Positions 14,231-27,118 of a DNA stretch of 64,000 bases are shown here, one piece after another; within the stretch, counting starts at the first letter, position 1, and each line of letters starts with the position of its first letter. Below the pieces are notes generated by a model that had not been told where the DNA came from, made no database searches, and was given only the letters and a program-made list of their open reading frames with translations. The translations under genes were made by a program, and so were the position numbers. This DNA is from Symbiodinium kawagutii (taxonomy: Eukaryota; Sar; Dinophyceae; Suessiales; Symbiodiniaceae). The stretch spans positions 238,767 to 302,766 of the forward strand of contig VSDK01022077.1 of the NCBI GenBank assembly GCA_009767595.1. The letters run 5' to 3'.

Positions 14231-15424
14231 CCAACCACCGGGTGATCTACCAGAACACATGGCAATGCACTTCCCCGCAGCACTGTTTGAAAACCCATGT
14301 CGGGCAACCCTGCCAGCAAACTGGGCCAGAACGATTCCAAATTCCCCAAAGTCATACTCATACCTGCATCACCAGTTTCGTTCGCATCTTTCACTGGACT
14401 GTTGCGACATTCAGTCTTCGGCACAAGACTTCTGTCACCAAGATTGATGGCAACATGACAACACCCATCTTGAACAACATTTGAACGCCCCGCCCCGGTG
14501 AAACTTGAGACTAAGTTTCTGCAGCGCCAAGTTGTGTCATCTCTTCATTTTGCAAACCAAAATATGTCCAGAAGTGCGACAGCCCAAACCCCCACTGATG
14601 TTGTGAATCCAAGTTCTTCTGCATCCGATTTCCGTTACATTGGTACAGCTGATAACTCGCAGATTCTCACCTCCTTTGAGGATTCAAACAACCAAAAGTA
14701 TAACATGTCTATAATTCCAGTATGCTTAAATACGAATTCCTCAAATAATTATATCACACTACGTATACACATGTACATTTGTACATTAGTATACTCACAA
14801 GTATTCAAATTCTGCGCATGTATCATGTATACTATATATTCATAAATCTTCCAATCTGTATACATCTATTAGAATCTATATATATAGTCTATATGTTGTA
14901 TTCTACATCATTATACATTATAGCAGCCACCCTCCTCTATAACTGGGGGTTTCTGTTAGCGCAGAAACATTGGAATCAAATCATGTTGAGATTCACGTTG
15001 AGCTTGACGTCAGAGATCATTAGCCACGTAAATTTCTATGATATATCAAATACCGATATGATATACTGTATATCGTTGTCTACAGAAGAGAAAGGCTGCG
15101 TTGGCCACAGCCCGCGATTTCTCAAACTAGCTGTGCTGCTGCCGCTGTTCCCAACTCACATTTATGATTCATCTTAATTACAGGTTAAACCATCCAGCTC
15201 ACTCGTCCTCAGAGCTGTCACCTGACTGCGCTTCCGCCACTTGTCTTTTCTTGCAACTGGTTCAACGCTCTTTGCAGTCTTGGCTTTCTCAGCAGGTTTC
15301 TCACTCGTATCCTTGGATTTTCGATACGTTGTTTCCTCTTTGACTACTACAATATCATGACCGCATGAACGATATTGACATTTGTAAGCACATTGCAATA
15401 CGTGACAACCATCAAACCGAACAA

Positions 15425-15710
15425 TGCACCTAATGATTTGTTTTGATTTAATGATTTGATATGATTTGATGAGATGCTATGGTGATATGATATGATGAAA
15501 TGCTGAGAGGGTATGCTATGATGATGTGATATGACATGACGTGATATGCTTGAATGATGAGCTATCATGCTGCGATATGACATTATGTGATATGCCATGA
15601 TGATAAGCTATGATGATGCGATATGACATGATGTGATTTGACATGATGTGATGTGACATAAAGTGACACGACATGATGTGATACGACAACATGATATTGA
15701 ATGTCACCTA
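15425..15710. repeat. Degenerate ATGATGTGATATGAC minisatellite, first copy
   Basis: About 285 bases consist of variants of the words gatatgacatgatgtg and atgatgtgatatgac. There is no long frame on the plus strand, and the minus-strand translation is a run of His, Ile, Ser and Met residues. It belongs to the 2632-bp duplicated unit. Confidence 0.85.
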
Positions 15711-15924
15711 AAATGATAAGCATGACAAAAACAACAGACAATATACAGTAGATTACGTGCTGTAAATTGAGAATGTATGAAACGGATTGAAACAACTGTA
15801 TAATACTTTGAACATTGAAGTTGAAGCATAAGTCATAAATCATCTTATATCATATGTCACAACATCGCCCAATATATCACACCTGATATATTCTGATTTA
15901 GATGTCAAGAAACAGGTCAAAAAC

Positions 15925-18900
15925 CTATCCCCTGAACGGTTCACAATAGTTCACAAGGAAGTCCAGTGAACGGTTCCGAACGGTTCACAGAGCCTCGAAA
16001 TAGCGCGAACTATTGCGAACTATTTCGAACTATTTTGAACTAAGTGGATTCTTGGGTTTGGGGCATTTGCGAACGGTTTCGTACGGTTCACAAGGCCTGG
16101 CTATATATAATAGCATGCGAATGTGCCCCTATTTGATGTGCAGACAGGGCAGTTTGAACGATCTAAGATGTCTTTGCACCTTTGCGCAAAACAGAAGTCA
16201 GAACCAGCGAAGACCAAACGGGGGGACCAAAAAGACTCTCAAATAACGCAGGTCCCGTACACAAGTTCATTGACTTGATCTGGGCAACGAAAAGATGGTC
16301 CGTCTTCAAATCCTAAAAGTGCTTGGAAAGTGCCGCTCTGACAATGCAGGTGCTGGCAGAATGTACATACTAGTGACACTTAGTCAGATTCCACTACTTC
16401 AGGGTTTCGCACAATTCGAGGTTCGCGCCCCAGGGTTTCATGTCAAAGTGCGAAGCAAGCAACAGCCCGCTGGGGCTCTTATCATAAAAACAAATCGACT
16501 CAAGTGGCATCTGCTCCTTTGCATTCCTTCCCACCAACAAAATCCGCCAAGTGGTGTGCAAGAAAGGATGCATCAATTTTGCCCGGCCTTGCTTGCAGAA
16601 AAGTGCTCCATTGAAGCTTGGACTGGAGAAATTAAAGCCTGTGCCATGGAACTCCCGTAGTTCTTGTTCCAATTTCGCTTTCATGCATTACTCGCACAAT
16701 TTGCTACGCACTTCCTGCGTCTTGAGACATCTTGGGACAAAAGTGTCTGCATGTTGCTTGGTGCTAGAAATCCTTATTGCCCTCACTGTAGCGATTGTGC
16801 ATTTGCAAAGCTCTCACTAGAAACCAACTATTTCTATTCATCGGTTCTTAGGCAGCGCCTGACCAACCACCGGGTGATCTACCAGAACACATGGCAATGC
16901 ACTTCCCCGCAGCACTGTTTGAAAACCCATGTCGGGCAACCCTGCCAGCAAACTGGGCCAGAACGATTCCAAATTCCCCAAAGTCATACTCATACCTGCA
17001 TCACCAGTTTCGTTCGCATCTTTCACTGGACTGTTGCGACATTCAGTCTTCGGCACAAGACTTCTGTCACCAAGATTGATGGCAACATGACAACACCCAT
17101 CTTGAACAACATTTGAACGCCCCGCCCCGGTGAAACTTGAGACTAAGTTTCTGCAGCGCCAAGTTGTGTCATCTCTTCATTTTGCAAACCAAAATATGTC
17201 CAGAAGTGCGACAGCCCAAACCCCCACTGATGTTGTGAATCCAAGTTCTTCTGCATCCGATTTCCGTTACATTGGTACAGCTGATAACTCGCAGATTCTC
17301 ACCTCCTTTGAGGATTCAAACAACCAAAAGTATAACATGTCTATAATTCCAGTATGCTTAAATACGAATTCCTCAAATAATTATATCACACTACGTATAC
17401 ACATGTACATTTGTACATTAGTATACTCACAAGTATTCAAATTCTGCGCATGTATCATGTATACTATATATTCATAAATCTTCCAATCTGTATACATCTA
17501 TTAGAATCTATATATATAGTCTATATGTTGTATTCTACATCATTATACATTATAGCAGCCACCCTCCTCTATAACTGGGGGTTTCTGTTAGCGCAGAAAC
17601 ATTGGAATCAAATCATGTTGAGATTCACGTTGAGCTTGACGTCAGAGATCATTAGCCACGTAAATTTCTATGATATATCAAATACCGATATGATATACTG
17701 TATATCGTTGTCTACAGAAGAGAAAGGCTGCGTTGGCCACAGCCCGCGATTTCTCAAACTAGCTGTGCTGCTGCCGCTGTTCCCAACTCACATTTATGAT
17801 TCATCTTAATTACAGGTTAAACCATCCAGCTCACTCGTCCTCAGAGCTGTCACCTGACTGCGCTTCCGCCACTTGTCTTTTCTTGCAACTGGTTCAACGC
17901 TCTTTGCAGTCTTGGCTTTCTCAGCAGGTTTCTCACTCGTATCCTTGGATTTTCGATACGTTGTTTCCTCTTTGACTACTACAATATCATGACCGCATGA
18001 ACGATATTGACATTTGTAAGCACATTGCAATACGTGACAACCATCAAACCGAACAATGCACCTAATGATTTGTTTTGATTTAATGATTTGATATGATTTG
18101 ATGAGATGCTATGGTGATATGATATGATGAAATGCTGAGAGGGTATGCTATGATGATGTGATATGACATGACGTGATATGCTTGAATGATGAGCTATCAT
18201 GCTGCGATATGACATTATGTGATATGCCATGATGATAAGCTATGATGATGCGATATGACATGATGTGATTTGACATGATGTGATGTGACATAAAGTGACA
18301 CGACATGATGTGATACGACAACATGATATTGAATGTCACCTAAAATGATAAGCATGACAAAAACAACAGACAATATACAGTAGATTACGTGCTGTAAATT
18401 GAGAATGTATGAAACGGATTGAAACAACTGTATAATACTTTGAACATTGAAGTTGAAGCATAAGTCATAAATCATCTTATATCATATGTCACAACATCGC
18501 CCAATATATCACACCTGATATATTCTGATTTAGATGTCAAGAAACAGGTCAAAAACCTATCCCCTGAACGGTTCACAATAGTTCACAAGGAAGTCCAGTG
18601 AACGGTTCCGAACGGTTCACAGAGCCTCGAAATAGCGCGAACTATTGCGAACTATTTCGAACTATTTTGAACTAAGTGGATTCTTGGGTTTGGGGCATTT
18701 GCGAACGGTTTCGTACGGTTCACAAGGCCTGGCTATATATAATAGCATGCGGTTGCCATGATATGTTACATATGTTTTTTTTCTTTGGTATGTTGCGCAA
18801 AAAATGATACATACATAGTCATATAGTTTCATATAGTCATATACTCTGCGCATATCATGTTGCAAAATGATGATGCAAACAAAAACCCGCATGGCACATG

Positions 18901-19400
18901 ATGTGTGGAAGCAATATTGTTTCCGTAATGTAATGTCATGGATTATACTATCACTTTTTGTAACCAAGAGTCCTGAGTCAGGGTTGACGAGCGATGGATG
19001 ATTGAATACGAAAGGTAATTTTGCCCGCATCCAAGAACTGCAAAGCAAAGAGTCATATGTCACAAGTCATGACTGACAAGGTCTGAAAACAAAGGCTCGG
19101 AAAACTAAAGACCGGCCAATCATTCGACCACGCAATCACACCGTGCTCAACTTCCAGTTTGATCGTCTCGCGCGGGTTGAGCTGCCACCTTTTGTGTGAG
19201 CGATCGTCCAAATGGCCCGGGCCCATGCGCGCGGAGATGGAATTCTTCTAGAATGCATTCCAATTTGATCTTGACGCTCTTGTGGCGGACTTGCCGTCCT
19301 GGGAACAATGGGCTGGGCGACGAAACCGACAAGCTGCTCAATAACTCAAGTTTGTAGTTCTTTATTTAGTTCGAAATAGTTCACAATGGTTCGCAAACAA
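15925..19400. repeat. TTCGAACTA / GAACGGTTC-rich tracts
   Basis: Tracts at about 15925-16085 and 18557-18717 are built from repeated gaacggttc, gaactattgc and cgaactattttgaac words with internal dyad symmetry. A shorter piece in the opposite sense (ttagttcgaaatagttcaca) lies at about 19361-19390. The first two belong to the tandem duplication; the third is an independent copy. This suggests a dispersed repeat family and not coding DNA. Confidence 0.7.
18057..18342. repeat. Degenerate ATGATGTGATATGAC minisatellite, second copy
   Basis: Exact counterpart of the tract at 15425-15710, displaced by 2632 bases. No difference between the two tracts was noticed, which supports a recent origin for the duplication, since such tracts usually drift quickly. 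Confidence 0.85.
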
Positions 19401-21420
19401 CATGTCTGTATTGACTTGCCTCTATCTGTGTTGCAGTCCTGGGTGAGCATAAGCACCATCATCCTCATACGCGCCGTTTTGCAGAATGCCCAACCTGAAA
19501 TTACAAGGCTTTGACAATTATGGCGGGGGGGGCCTGCAACAGTCGTAACTTGATCATAGGCAACAGTTTCTCTGAAAACACAATTTCTTCTCGGGCACCG
19601 TATTGTGCTATTGCTTCTCAAACATGGGAAAGCAAACAAAAAATATGCCAAGATTGAAACATGGCAAAGGAAGAAAGTATAGCATTCCAAGATTTCAGGG
19701 CCTCATGAATCACATGATTCGCCTTGTGTGACGAATGACAGATGGCAAACGATTCAAATGGTTTCAAACAATTTGATCTGCCAAAGTCACTGGATAATGT
19801 AACGTAATTATGCTGTGGGCGGCGTAATCTGTACTCGCAGCGTGACAGAATAGGACTAAGCGGTCACGAATCAACCCAGTGCAAGGCAAAACAAAAGGGA
19901 TGGCAAACATGATCTTGATGTTGAACCCTCCGTGAACTACATGTCACACGTTGCAATTCTTGCTTCGTCAGCGACACAAATACAATCACTCACCTGGCGT
20001 TTTCATGTCCTCAGCCCTGCGCTTAAAAACATCCGACTGTCAGTCGGCGCAATCTCACGGATGCTCTGCCGATGCTGATGGCAATGGGTCCTGAACGGTA
20101 TTGCATCCGGGGGCCAGTCCATGAGGCTGCTCGGCCCATGTTCGACACACTAGGTCATTTGCATATCATCCACATGAGACGTGCGCCTATGCGAAAAGCG
20201 AGCAAGCACGCTCGCTTCCGCATGGTTGGTGATCCAAAATGCCCGCTCCTGTGCTACAATTGTTTGATTGAAAGAATCGGCCGGGTCAGTGCTAACATCA
20301 CATTGCGCAATCCACCGGCTCATATCAGCATATCATGCCCAGACCATACATGACCAAAGCATATCATATCAGAGGAATTATATTGAAATATACCACTGCA
20401 GGACGCGCGAAAAAGGCTATGTCACAAATACACATAAGATATGCACGTCGCAAGCAAAGAATCCTGAAAGAATCAGAAGTCAAGAGCGATGGGATGAAAT
20501 CAAGATACACTGTCACTGAATTGTTGGACTTCTGTTGTTTGTGAAATAGTTCAACCACACATCACATGTGATGTATTCAGGATGTTGGGTCGCAATCAAG
20601 CCTTATTTGTCTTACGTTCGTCATTTCCGCTGAATAGCTTTTGGGACGGGAACAAGTCGAGTGGCTCCCCGTCAGATGGGCAGACTGAAGAATTGCCTTC
20701 CGAGTAGCTGCGCGTTTGCTTCACTTTCCCTAGGCAACACAAACAAACATGAAAGTTCTTTGTTTTGGCCAAATTGTTCGCCGGATAAACCAACAGTACA
20801 TTTGGACCATTGGGTCCACGAAGTTGTTGCAACATGTCACATGTTCTGTTGCGCTATTCTTCAGCCGTGGCACTTCTCCGCTGCCTTCTCATGCATGACT
20901 CCATGGCTGCAACTGACAGTCCAACCCCACCCCTTGAGCAATCACCCCCATGGCGTTCAAAACAAACCGCAGAAACAATGCTGAAAAAGATTGCTGGTTC
21001 CTGGTGGAAACATCGCAGCGTCTGTTTCCGAGGAACGCTTTACTTTGTGGTTGGTTTCCCATACTGCCCAACTGGGATCATTCTCAATGATTCATTGATG
21101 CGGCGAACCCAACTGCCTTTTATATGCATACTCTCCAACAATTTTCCATTTTTTTGCATAGTTTTTTACCAACTTATTTCCCAGCTGTTTGGTTATTTCC
21201 CAGATTCTTTACATTGATTACCTCAAACTTCCTGGCCCAACAGAGATAGAGAACGGTGCCTGGAATAAATTATACATCTATGTGTTGTATTCATTCACAT
21301 CTTCCTCAAATTCCAAGTTTCCGTGAATTCCTTTTTGGCATCTCCAAGCGCTGGCATTTTTGTGCGGGTGCACAGCCTGGACGTGGACACGAAAAAATAA
21401 TCGTGGACAACGCTCTTGGA
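18752..21420. other. No recognisable gene
   Basis: Frames of 60-135 codons occur on both strands (for example minus 18662-19063 and plus 20810-21217) without family signatures. The minus-strand frame at 18662-19063 partly lies in the duplicated repeat. I see no RNA gene. Confidence 0.45.
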
Positions 21421-21424
21421 ATAA

Positions 21425-21790
21425 TGGAATTTAAATAGTATACAGAATTAATAAATAGTATTGAATAGATGTACACTACTTAAATAGTATTCTCTAGGAA
21501 GTATTGAATACACTTGGTATAAATAGTATAAAGAATAGATGTACAATTCATTAAATAATATCAAATATATATGATTGCAAAATATACCAGTATAGAATAT
21601 GATGTATTGTACGTATATTCTATTCTGCATTAAATGAATGCACTCATGTACAGAATAGATGTATACTTGGAATAGATATCAATTCTTATAATTAGAATGT
21701 ATGTACAGTATTTATGATTACAAAATAAGTGCATTAATAGAATACTTGAATAATACTTGATGATAGAATGTACTAAAGAAACATGTTGTA
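21425..21790. repeat. AT-rich degenerate repeat (AATAGATGTA-like words)
   Basis: About 365 bases, more than three quarters A+T by eye, made of variants of aatagatgtac and aatagtatt. It resembles a decayed simple-sequence array. It has no coding potential. Confidence 0.75.
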
Positions 21791-22239
21791 AGTCACTTTG
21801 ATGTGAATATGTTCAGCCAGTTTGTTCATGCTTTAGTTGAGACCGGTAAGCTGACTCAAGCTGAGTCAGTCGAAAGCTATGGCCCTAACATACTTCATGA
21901 CACATTTTTTTGGCGAAAAAGTCGAAGCCATGTCGTGGTAACCAGCGCCTCGAAGTGGAGACGAAACCCAAAGCATCGGATTGCGCAGCACAACTGGCCT
22001 TTCCCACCTCGCGGTCAGTTCAAGTCAACAACTTGCGGGAAGAAATGCTGGGAGAGATGACCAGTTTGATACGTGATGCAAGTGTAGCGGAACATTGACT
22101 TGTTTTTTCGTGATCATAGATGTTTTCCCAAAGCTATCATGGATGTTCTCTCTTCTCTACTACGGATCTAGGGAAGCCTTCAAAATCCAAGCATGGCTAG
22201 CACTCGCCTTTTTGTTGAGCTATGTTGTGCTGATTCGAA

Positions 22240-22780
22240 GTTTCAAACGGGACCTGCTGATCTGGGTGCATCTGATTCTGACAAGTGACGCCCCCAGCTG
22301 CGGCCCCCGAATACCCTGGTTCCAACCTGTAGACAGGCAAGAAATACACCCCAGTTGGCAGAGATTGCCAAGTTCCCACCAGGTATTTGTACACTTGGTA
22401 GGTGAGTACTTCCAAGATGGAATAGTCTCACTGGTTGACGTGAACAAATGTAAATCACATCACGATAGTGTTGATATTCTGCAAAATGACACATTGAATA
22501 CATCAGTTGATCCCTGCAAGAGCCTCCTGGTAACTTGTACGAGTTTAACTCCGGAGCAGCTGCAGCTTTGGCCTGTGGACATCTGACCATGCATGACCAA
22601 AGACCACCAAGAGATCAACGAGCTCCAGAATTGATGCATCCTCCCCTGACCATCCCTGATCCACACAATAATTGACGACACATTCCAGTAAACTGCCCTC
22701 AGTGTTCGAAATGTTCCGTAGCTTACACTGTTCAATTTTCTTTTCAAAGGGTGTAGAAGGGCCAAGACTCGTTTGACTCA
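22240..22780 (-). CDS. Candidate exon(s) of an unidentified protein
   Basis: On the minus strand a frame ending near 22545 reads LLECVVNYCVDQGWSGED and continues with an acidic, leucine-rich stretch (LELVDLLVVFGHAW). It then meets a stop just past a plausible splice region. Composition is protein-like, unlike the surrounding frames, but I do not recognise a family. The stretch 22240-22420 may hold a further exon. Boundaries are not determined; only the strand agrees with the rest of the array. Confidence 0.3.
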
Positions 22781-23223
22781 TTCATTGTTGTTTCACAAAA
22801 TCTCGCAAGTCCATCAAGCTCTTGAAGTATACACCAGCCCCACACAGAGCCAAACCCATCGCAGCTACTATAAACACAAACAAGTAGATAAACAAATACA
22901 TCTATGTGTTACAATTGATCACAAATTATCTCCTAGCTGCCCATATTGTAGCGAAGCAAGTATGCAATGATTCCGAGTTAGCGGCTGTTGAATCTGGAAT
23001 CGGTTTCTGCTCTCGCCCAGTTGCGTTCTGAATTACCTAACTCAACAAAAACAAATAAATTGTGACTCAATCATGGCCGACACAGCCCTGTGAAATGCCC
23101 TGAGTGCTCCAAGAGTTCCGAGTGATTAGTGGAAGGCAAATTTACTCAAGTGTTGCGAGTGTTCTAGAACAACAACTGCAAGTACGAGATCATATGATCA
23201 TACTGCAATGAAACTCACAAAGT

Positions 23224-23673
23224 CTAGCAAACCACAGAGAGTTGGTGTCCCGCCTGGAAAGCCGCATCAAAGAGTTCCCTTCTTGTGACTTGTACTACTT
23301 CGTCATTTGTTTCATCCTTGGCATTGACACAAAACCAAATCCAAACTTCTGAGGCGCCATGTTGCAAGGGCACTTTCTCTGAGATTTCATCAGCAGTCGT
23401 GCAGTCCAGAGTGGGCGAGACCAGCTCCGAGGGTGAAAACGATGTGACAATCACTCAGTGTAGGACCGGCAAAGTGACGCAAAGCTTGATGCCCCATAGG
23501 TCTTGCGGCATGCCTCGGAAGCAAGTACTGTGGGTTGCAAATGCTGCTATAGCATCAGTGCGTCCAATCTGGTTTTTGGACTCAAAGCTGTCTGGCAATG
23601 CTCTACTGGCCCTGGCATTCATGGCATTCTGAACGTGTTTTACTTCATGACTCATGAAGTATGTGATTCTCAA
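23224..23673 (-). CDS. Candidate exons of an unidentified protein
   Basis: Two minus-strand stretches read like protein. The upstream one (about 23640-23455) contains DSFESKNQIGRTDAIAAF. The downstream one (about 23380-23230) contains VWIWFCVNAKDETNDEVV followed by an amphipathic segment. They are separated by a few dozen non-coding-looking bases. No family was recognised. Splice boundaries, start and stop are not assigned. Confidence 0.3.
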
Positions 23674-23941
23674 GGTGATTCCAACTCAATACTTCAGACC
23701 TCAGCCTAGGGCCCACAGCAAATGTCCGCAACCTCCTCTGTGATCAGAAAAGCCAGCTGGTTCCGTGTAACCACCAAGCTCTGCGTCAATTACTCCTTGG
23801 TCAGAATTATCACAGAACAAATGCAGCTGCTACTGTACATCAAGAGCACAATCTATCAGAAACAGTATCATCTATGTAAATCAAACACCTGAGATAATCT
23901 GAGAAGGAAGGGCACAACAGAGAGAAAAAATGTGGCAAAGT

Positions 23942-24200
23942 CTACCCTCCGCACGAGCAACCTCCCATTGCCTGTCTACATCTTTCCACCATCACCTGCA
24001 GGACCACATGGTCTCCCAAAACATCCCAGAAGCTTTCGCATCTTTCTACACTCTCAGAAACCACCGCTATGCCACCCTTCACGGCCCACAGCACTCGCTT
24101 GGACACAGCTGGGGAGACCATCTCGCGCAAAACAATAGCGTCGACATGCATCCCCAATTCGCCTGCACGCAGAAGCATGTGAGCATACGCGCACGATGCA
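23942..24200 (-). CDS. Candidate exon of an unidentified protein
   Basis: On the minus strand an open stretch starts just after a likely acceptor (gcgtgcag followed by G, near 24166). It reads GELGMHVDAIVLREMV, then a Val- and Ala-rich stretch and a run of charged residues. The even amino-acid balance and in-frame acceptor favour coding. I cannot name a family. A donor may lie near 24000. Confidence 0.35.
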
Positions 24201-24580
24201 ACATAAATATCTGATATCCTAGAAATGTGAAAGACCAAAAATATTAGAAAACATTGGTGAAGTGAAACTCGCACTCCCTTCTGTACGGGCGAAGAGCAAC
24301 GTAAAAGGTGCAATATAAACACGGGCAGAGAAGGGCTCTGGAAATTTCAAACAGAAGCTTGTCTTGAACCAGCGGACAGGTTCTGGGACGCCGCCTTCAA
24401 ACACTTCAGCCTGGTTAAGGTTTACATCATGTTTCTAGGAAATCATTCTGACATAGCGCTGCACAGTGTGTGGGTCGAGAAAGTCGCTGAAAAACATTGA
24501 TTACCGGGACATGTACGCGCCATCTTCTGACCAAACCGTGCAAGGCTTGAAACATAAAGCATGTTAAGATATGTTAAGAT

Positions 24581-24730
24581 TCATCTGTCGTTGTCCAGTA
24601 TGTATATCTGCAATGTATCATCGTGCACAATGAAGTGACCAAACAAGTCTGCCGAGCTTAAATTCATCCTCTTCCCTACACATGGTATTTCACTTTTTCT
24701 TTCCCCTCTCTCAGAGATGACTCTGGAAGA
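24581..24730 (-). CDS. Candidate exon of an unidentified protein
   Basis: The minus strand reads NLSSADLFGHFIVHDDTLQI and ends DNDR before a stop at about 24581. It may be the 3' end of a small gene or an exon read through into an intron. No family was recognised. Confidence 0.25.
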   Translation of the reverse strand, partial: SSRVISERGERKSEIPCVGKRMNLSSADLFGHFIVHDDTLQIYILDNDR

Positions 24731-27118
24731 AGCAAAGTCAGAGATCGACTTCAAACAAGGAGATTTTGCATAAGTTCTGCTCACAAAGGCAAGTGCTACC
24801 AAGTTTCCCACATTGGGAAGCGATCTTCACACGAAGTGTACCACCTGCCTCACAGCAGGTGTCTTCCAACCGGACAGGTTGGAGGATCCGCTGCGTCAAC
24901 ATGCTGTGTGGTCTCGCTGCCAACTTCAACTGTGAAACTCTGCATTGCATGTGGACATATCTGTAAGGGGGATCCAAGTAAAACACCCCTAAGCTATGTG
25001 CCATGTTGTGATGCGTGGACAAAGGTTGCCCAAACAGTCTTGAACAATTACCGCCTCTAAAGAGGAAGAAACACACACACACACTCCAAGCTGGTCGATT
25101 TCTTTAAACTCGCATTAGATTCCGAAATCTACTCAGTCGGTGCTGACAGATTGGCATCTCAGGCGATTGCTGCAGCCATCTGCGCCCTGAATAATCCTTT
25201 GCTCATCTCTGGGCATGTGGCATGCAAGAAAGCATTGCCACAAACTTTGTTCAAAAGGCCATGCAAGTTGCGATTCTGTCACTAAAATATCAGCAGCGAG
25301 ATCCAAACAATACATCTAAAACTTCCTGTCCATAGCTACAAACCCTTCCAAGAAGACCTCTTGACAACACAAGGACGGAAAGAAACACAACGGCATTCCC
25401 TGCTGAATTGCCGATGCACACTTCTGCTGTGATGAGTGTGACTCGACTCAAGGTCTTCACAAGCGGAAATTGCCCAAATTATTTGACAACAAATCGATCA
25501 GCGACGACAAATCCGCATCCATGTTGGCAAAGTTTGGGCCTGGCCAGGTCAAATTTGACAACTCAGATCCCGAACTAGGAAACTCTCAACAAAAACAAAC
25601 CTGCTGTGGAATCGAGCAATTAATCCGCTTGGGGCGCCGTTGGGGTGTCAGAATGTCTTACCTGCATGGACACTGTTGCAATCGACATGGCATGCCCTCT
25701 CTAGTCGAGCCATGTAAGAAGTACAATCCTGGAAGCATACACGTGCGCAATCCCACACACAAACATGTTGGCTTGGCTCGCAATTATGGCTGTAACAAGA
25801 ATCCCAGATCAACGTACCACAACAATCAACTGAAAGCAGCTGGGATTTTGTTGGTGTCCAAATTTGAGCATCTGACAAGGATCTGGTGATCGGTCCAAAA
25901 TATACTCTTTTCGAATGGAATGTTGTTCCAACTCAAAATTGTCATCTTTCTGATCCCACATCTTTGGCTTCCACCTGACCCTGGACGCCTCGCGCGCGTA
26001 TCGGCGTCTGGTGCTTTTCCTCCAGGGAGCGCATGGGAGGTTTTGCATCTGGCCTGCAGCTGAGCGAGGACCAGATACAACAGGGAAGTGCAGTCTATGA
26101 CACACACACACAATGCTACGTGATGCTACGTGGAAGTGCAGTGACTACAATGTGCATTGCAAACATGTGCCTTGCGATATTGGATTTTATCATATTAGCA
26201 TTCCACTCTGCAACTGCCCTGCTGAATAATGGACAGAATAGATGAACTCCGAAAAGAACACCTGAACACACCAGGAAAAAAAACAGAGGACAAAACAAAC
26301 AACAACAAAAACTACCTCTAGCCAAGAGTCTCTGAACAGTTTCTTTTATTCCTAGGTCTATTCGATTTCACCTCTGAGCTATGAATCTGCTGCTTTTCTG
26401 TTCATGGCTGTTCCGTTGAAAGAAAATACAACAGGGGGTTCAACTGTTTCCCATTCCTGAAAGAGTACCACAACCTTTTGGAGAAAAGCTATGGCCTGCA
26501 CCCGGGTATCCTTTCCTACGGGCCAACATTTCTCTTCAAAGGACCTATTGCTCGCCTTCAAGGATTTCATTTTGAAACATTTCATTTCTGGGGGAAGGTG
26601 GCCCTACTTCTAATAGAAAAAGCAGTGCATAACGTCACACACTCATTTCCGGGAACTGGTAGGCAAAATGGAAGGATGCCTTTCAAAGAAGTACCACTCT
26701 ACGAGCATGACCTTTCATGAGGGAAATCAGGCGCTTTTGATTTTTATAGCCATTGCCTAGATTAAAGGATTCTGTCCAATTGCCACGCCATGGTAACACA
26801 CTATTCGGAAATCGCTGTGTTTTTTTTCAAGAGGCTCTAGTTCAAAGGAAGGCGATCTCTGCTTAGAGGAATTCTGCAGTCTTTTTTTAATTCCTTGCAT
26901 GAAGTCAAGCTGCATGTCTTGATCAATGCCCCCACTTTATTCAGTGTAATTACTATCAGATACTGCTTATCTCAGATCGATTCTATTTTCTGTAATGCTA
27001 CATGTTTGCAAACAGATTGAAAGGCAACTACACTAGCCACAAAGTAGATATATAATACCCAGCTTGGCTCACAATCCCTATGCTCAAAAGTAAGAGTGTC
27101 TGAAAACCTGCCGCAAAG

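Larger units (their letters stand above)
13485..18751 (+). repeat. Nearly perfect 2632-bp tandem duplication
   Basis: Unit one spans 13485-16116 and unit two 16117-18748. Corresponding positions differ by exactly 2632 throughout. I noticed only a handful of differences: a two-base change just after the start (tgcg against aggg near 13514 and 16146) and one base near 14088 against 16720. Both junctions share the trinucleotide GCG (13485-13487, 16117-16119, 18749-18751), as expected for a microhomology-mediated or unequal-crossover event. Each unit carries the 3' part of the older duplicated block, an AT-rich tract, a degenerate ATGATATG minisatellite and a TTCGAACTA-rich tract. An assembly duplication is possible. 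Confidence 0.93.

Noticed and set aside
12175-16660. Repeated 121-codon frames at 12175, 13663 and 16295 that look conserved
   Set aside because: Conservation is explained by recent DNA duplication: antisense frames and non-coding flanks are equally conserved.
15347-18475. Minus-strand frames full of His, Ile and Ser
   Set aside because: They are translations of the ATGATATG minisatellite and have no gene character.
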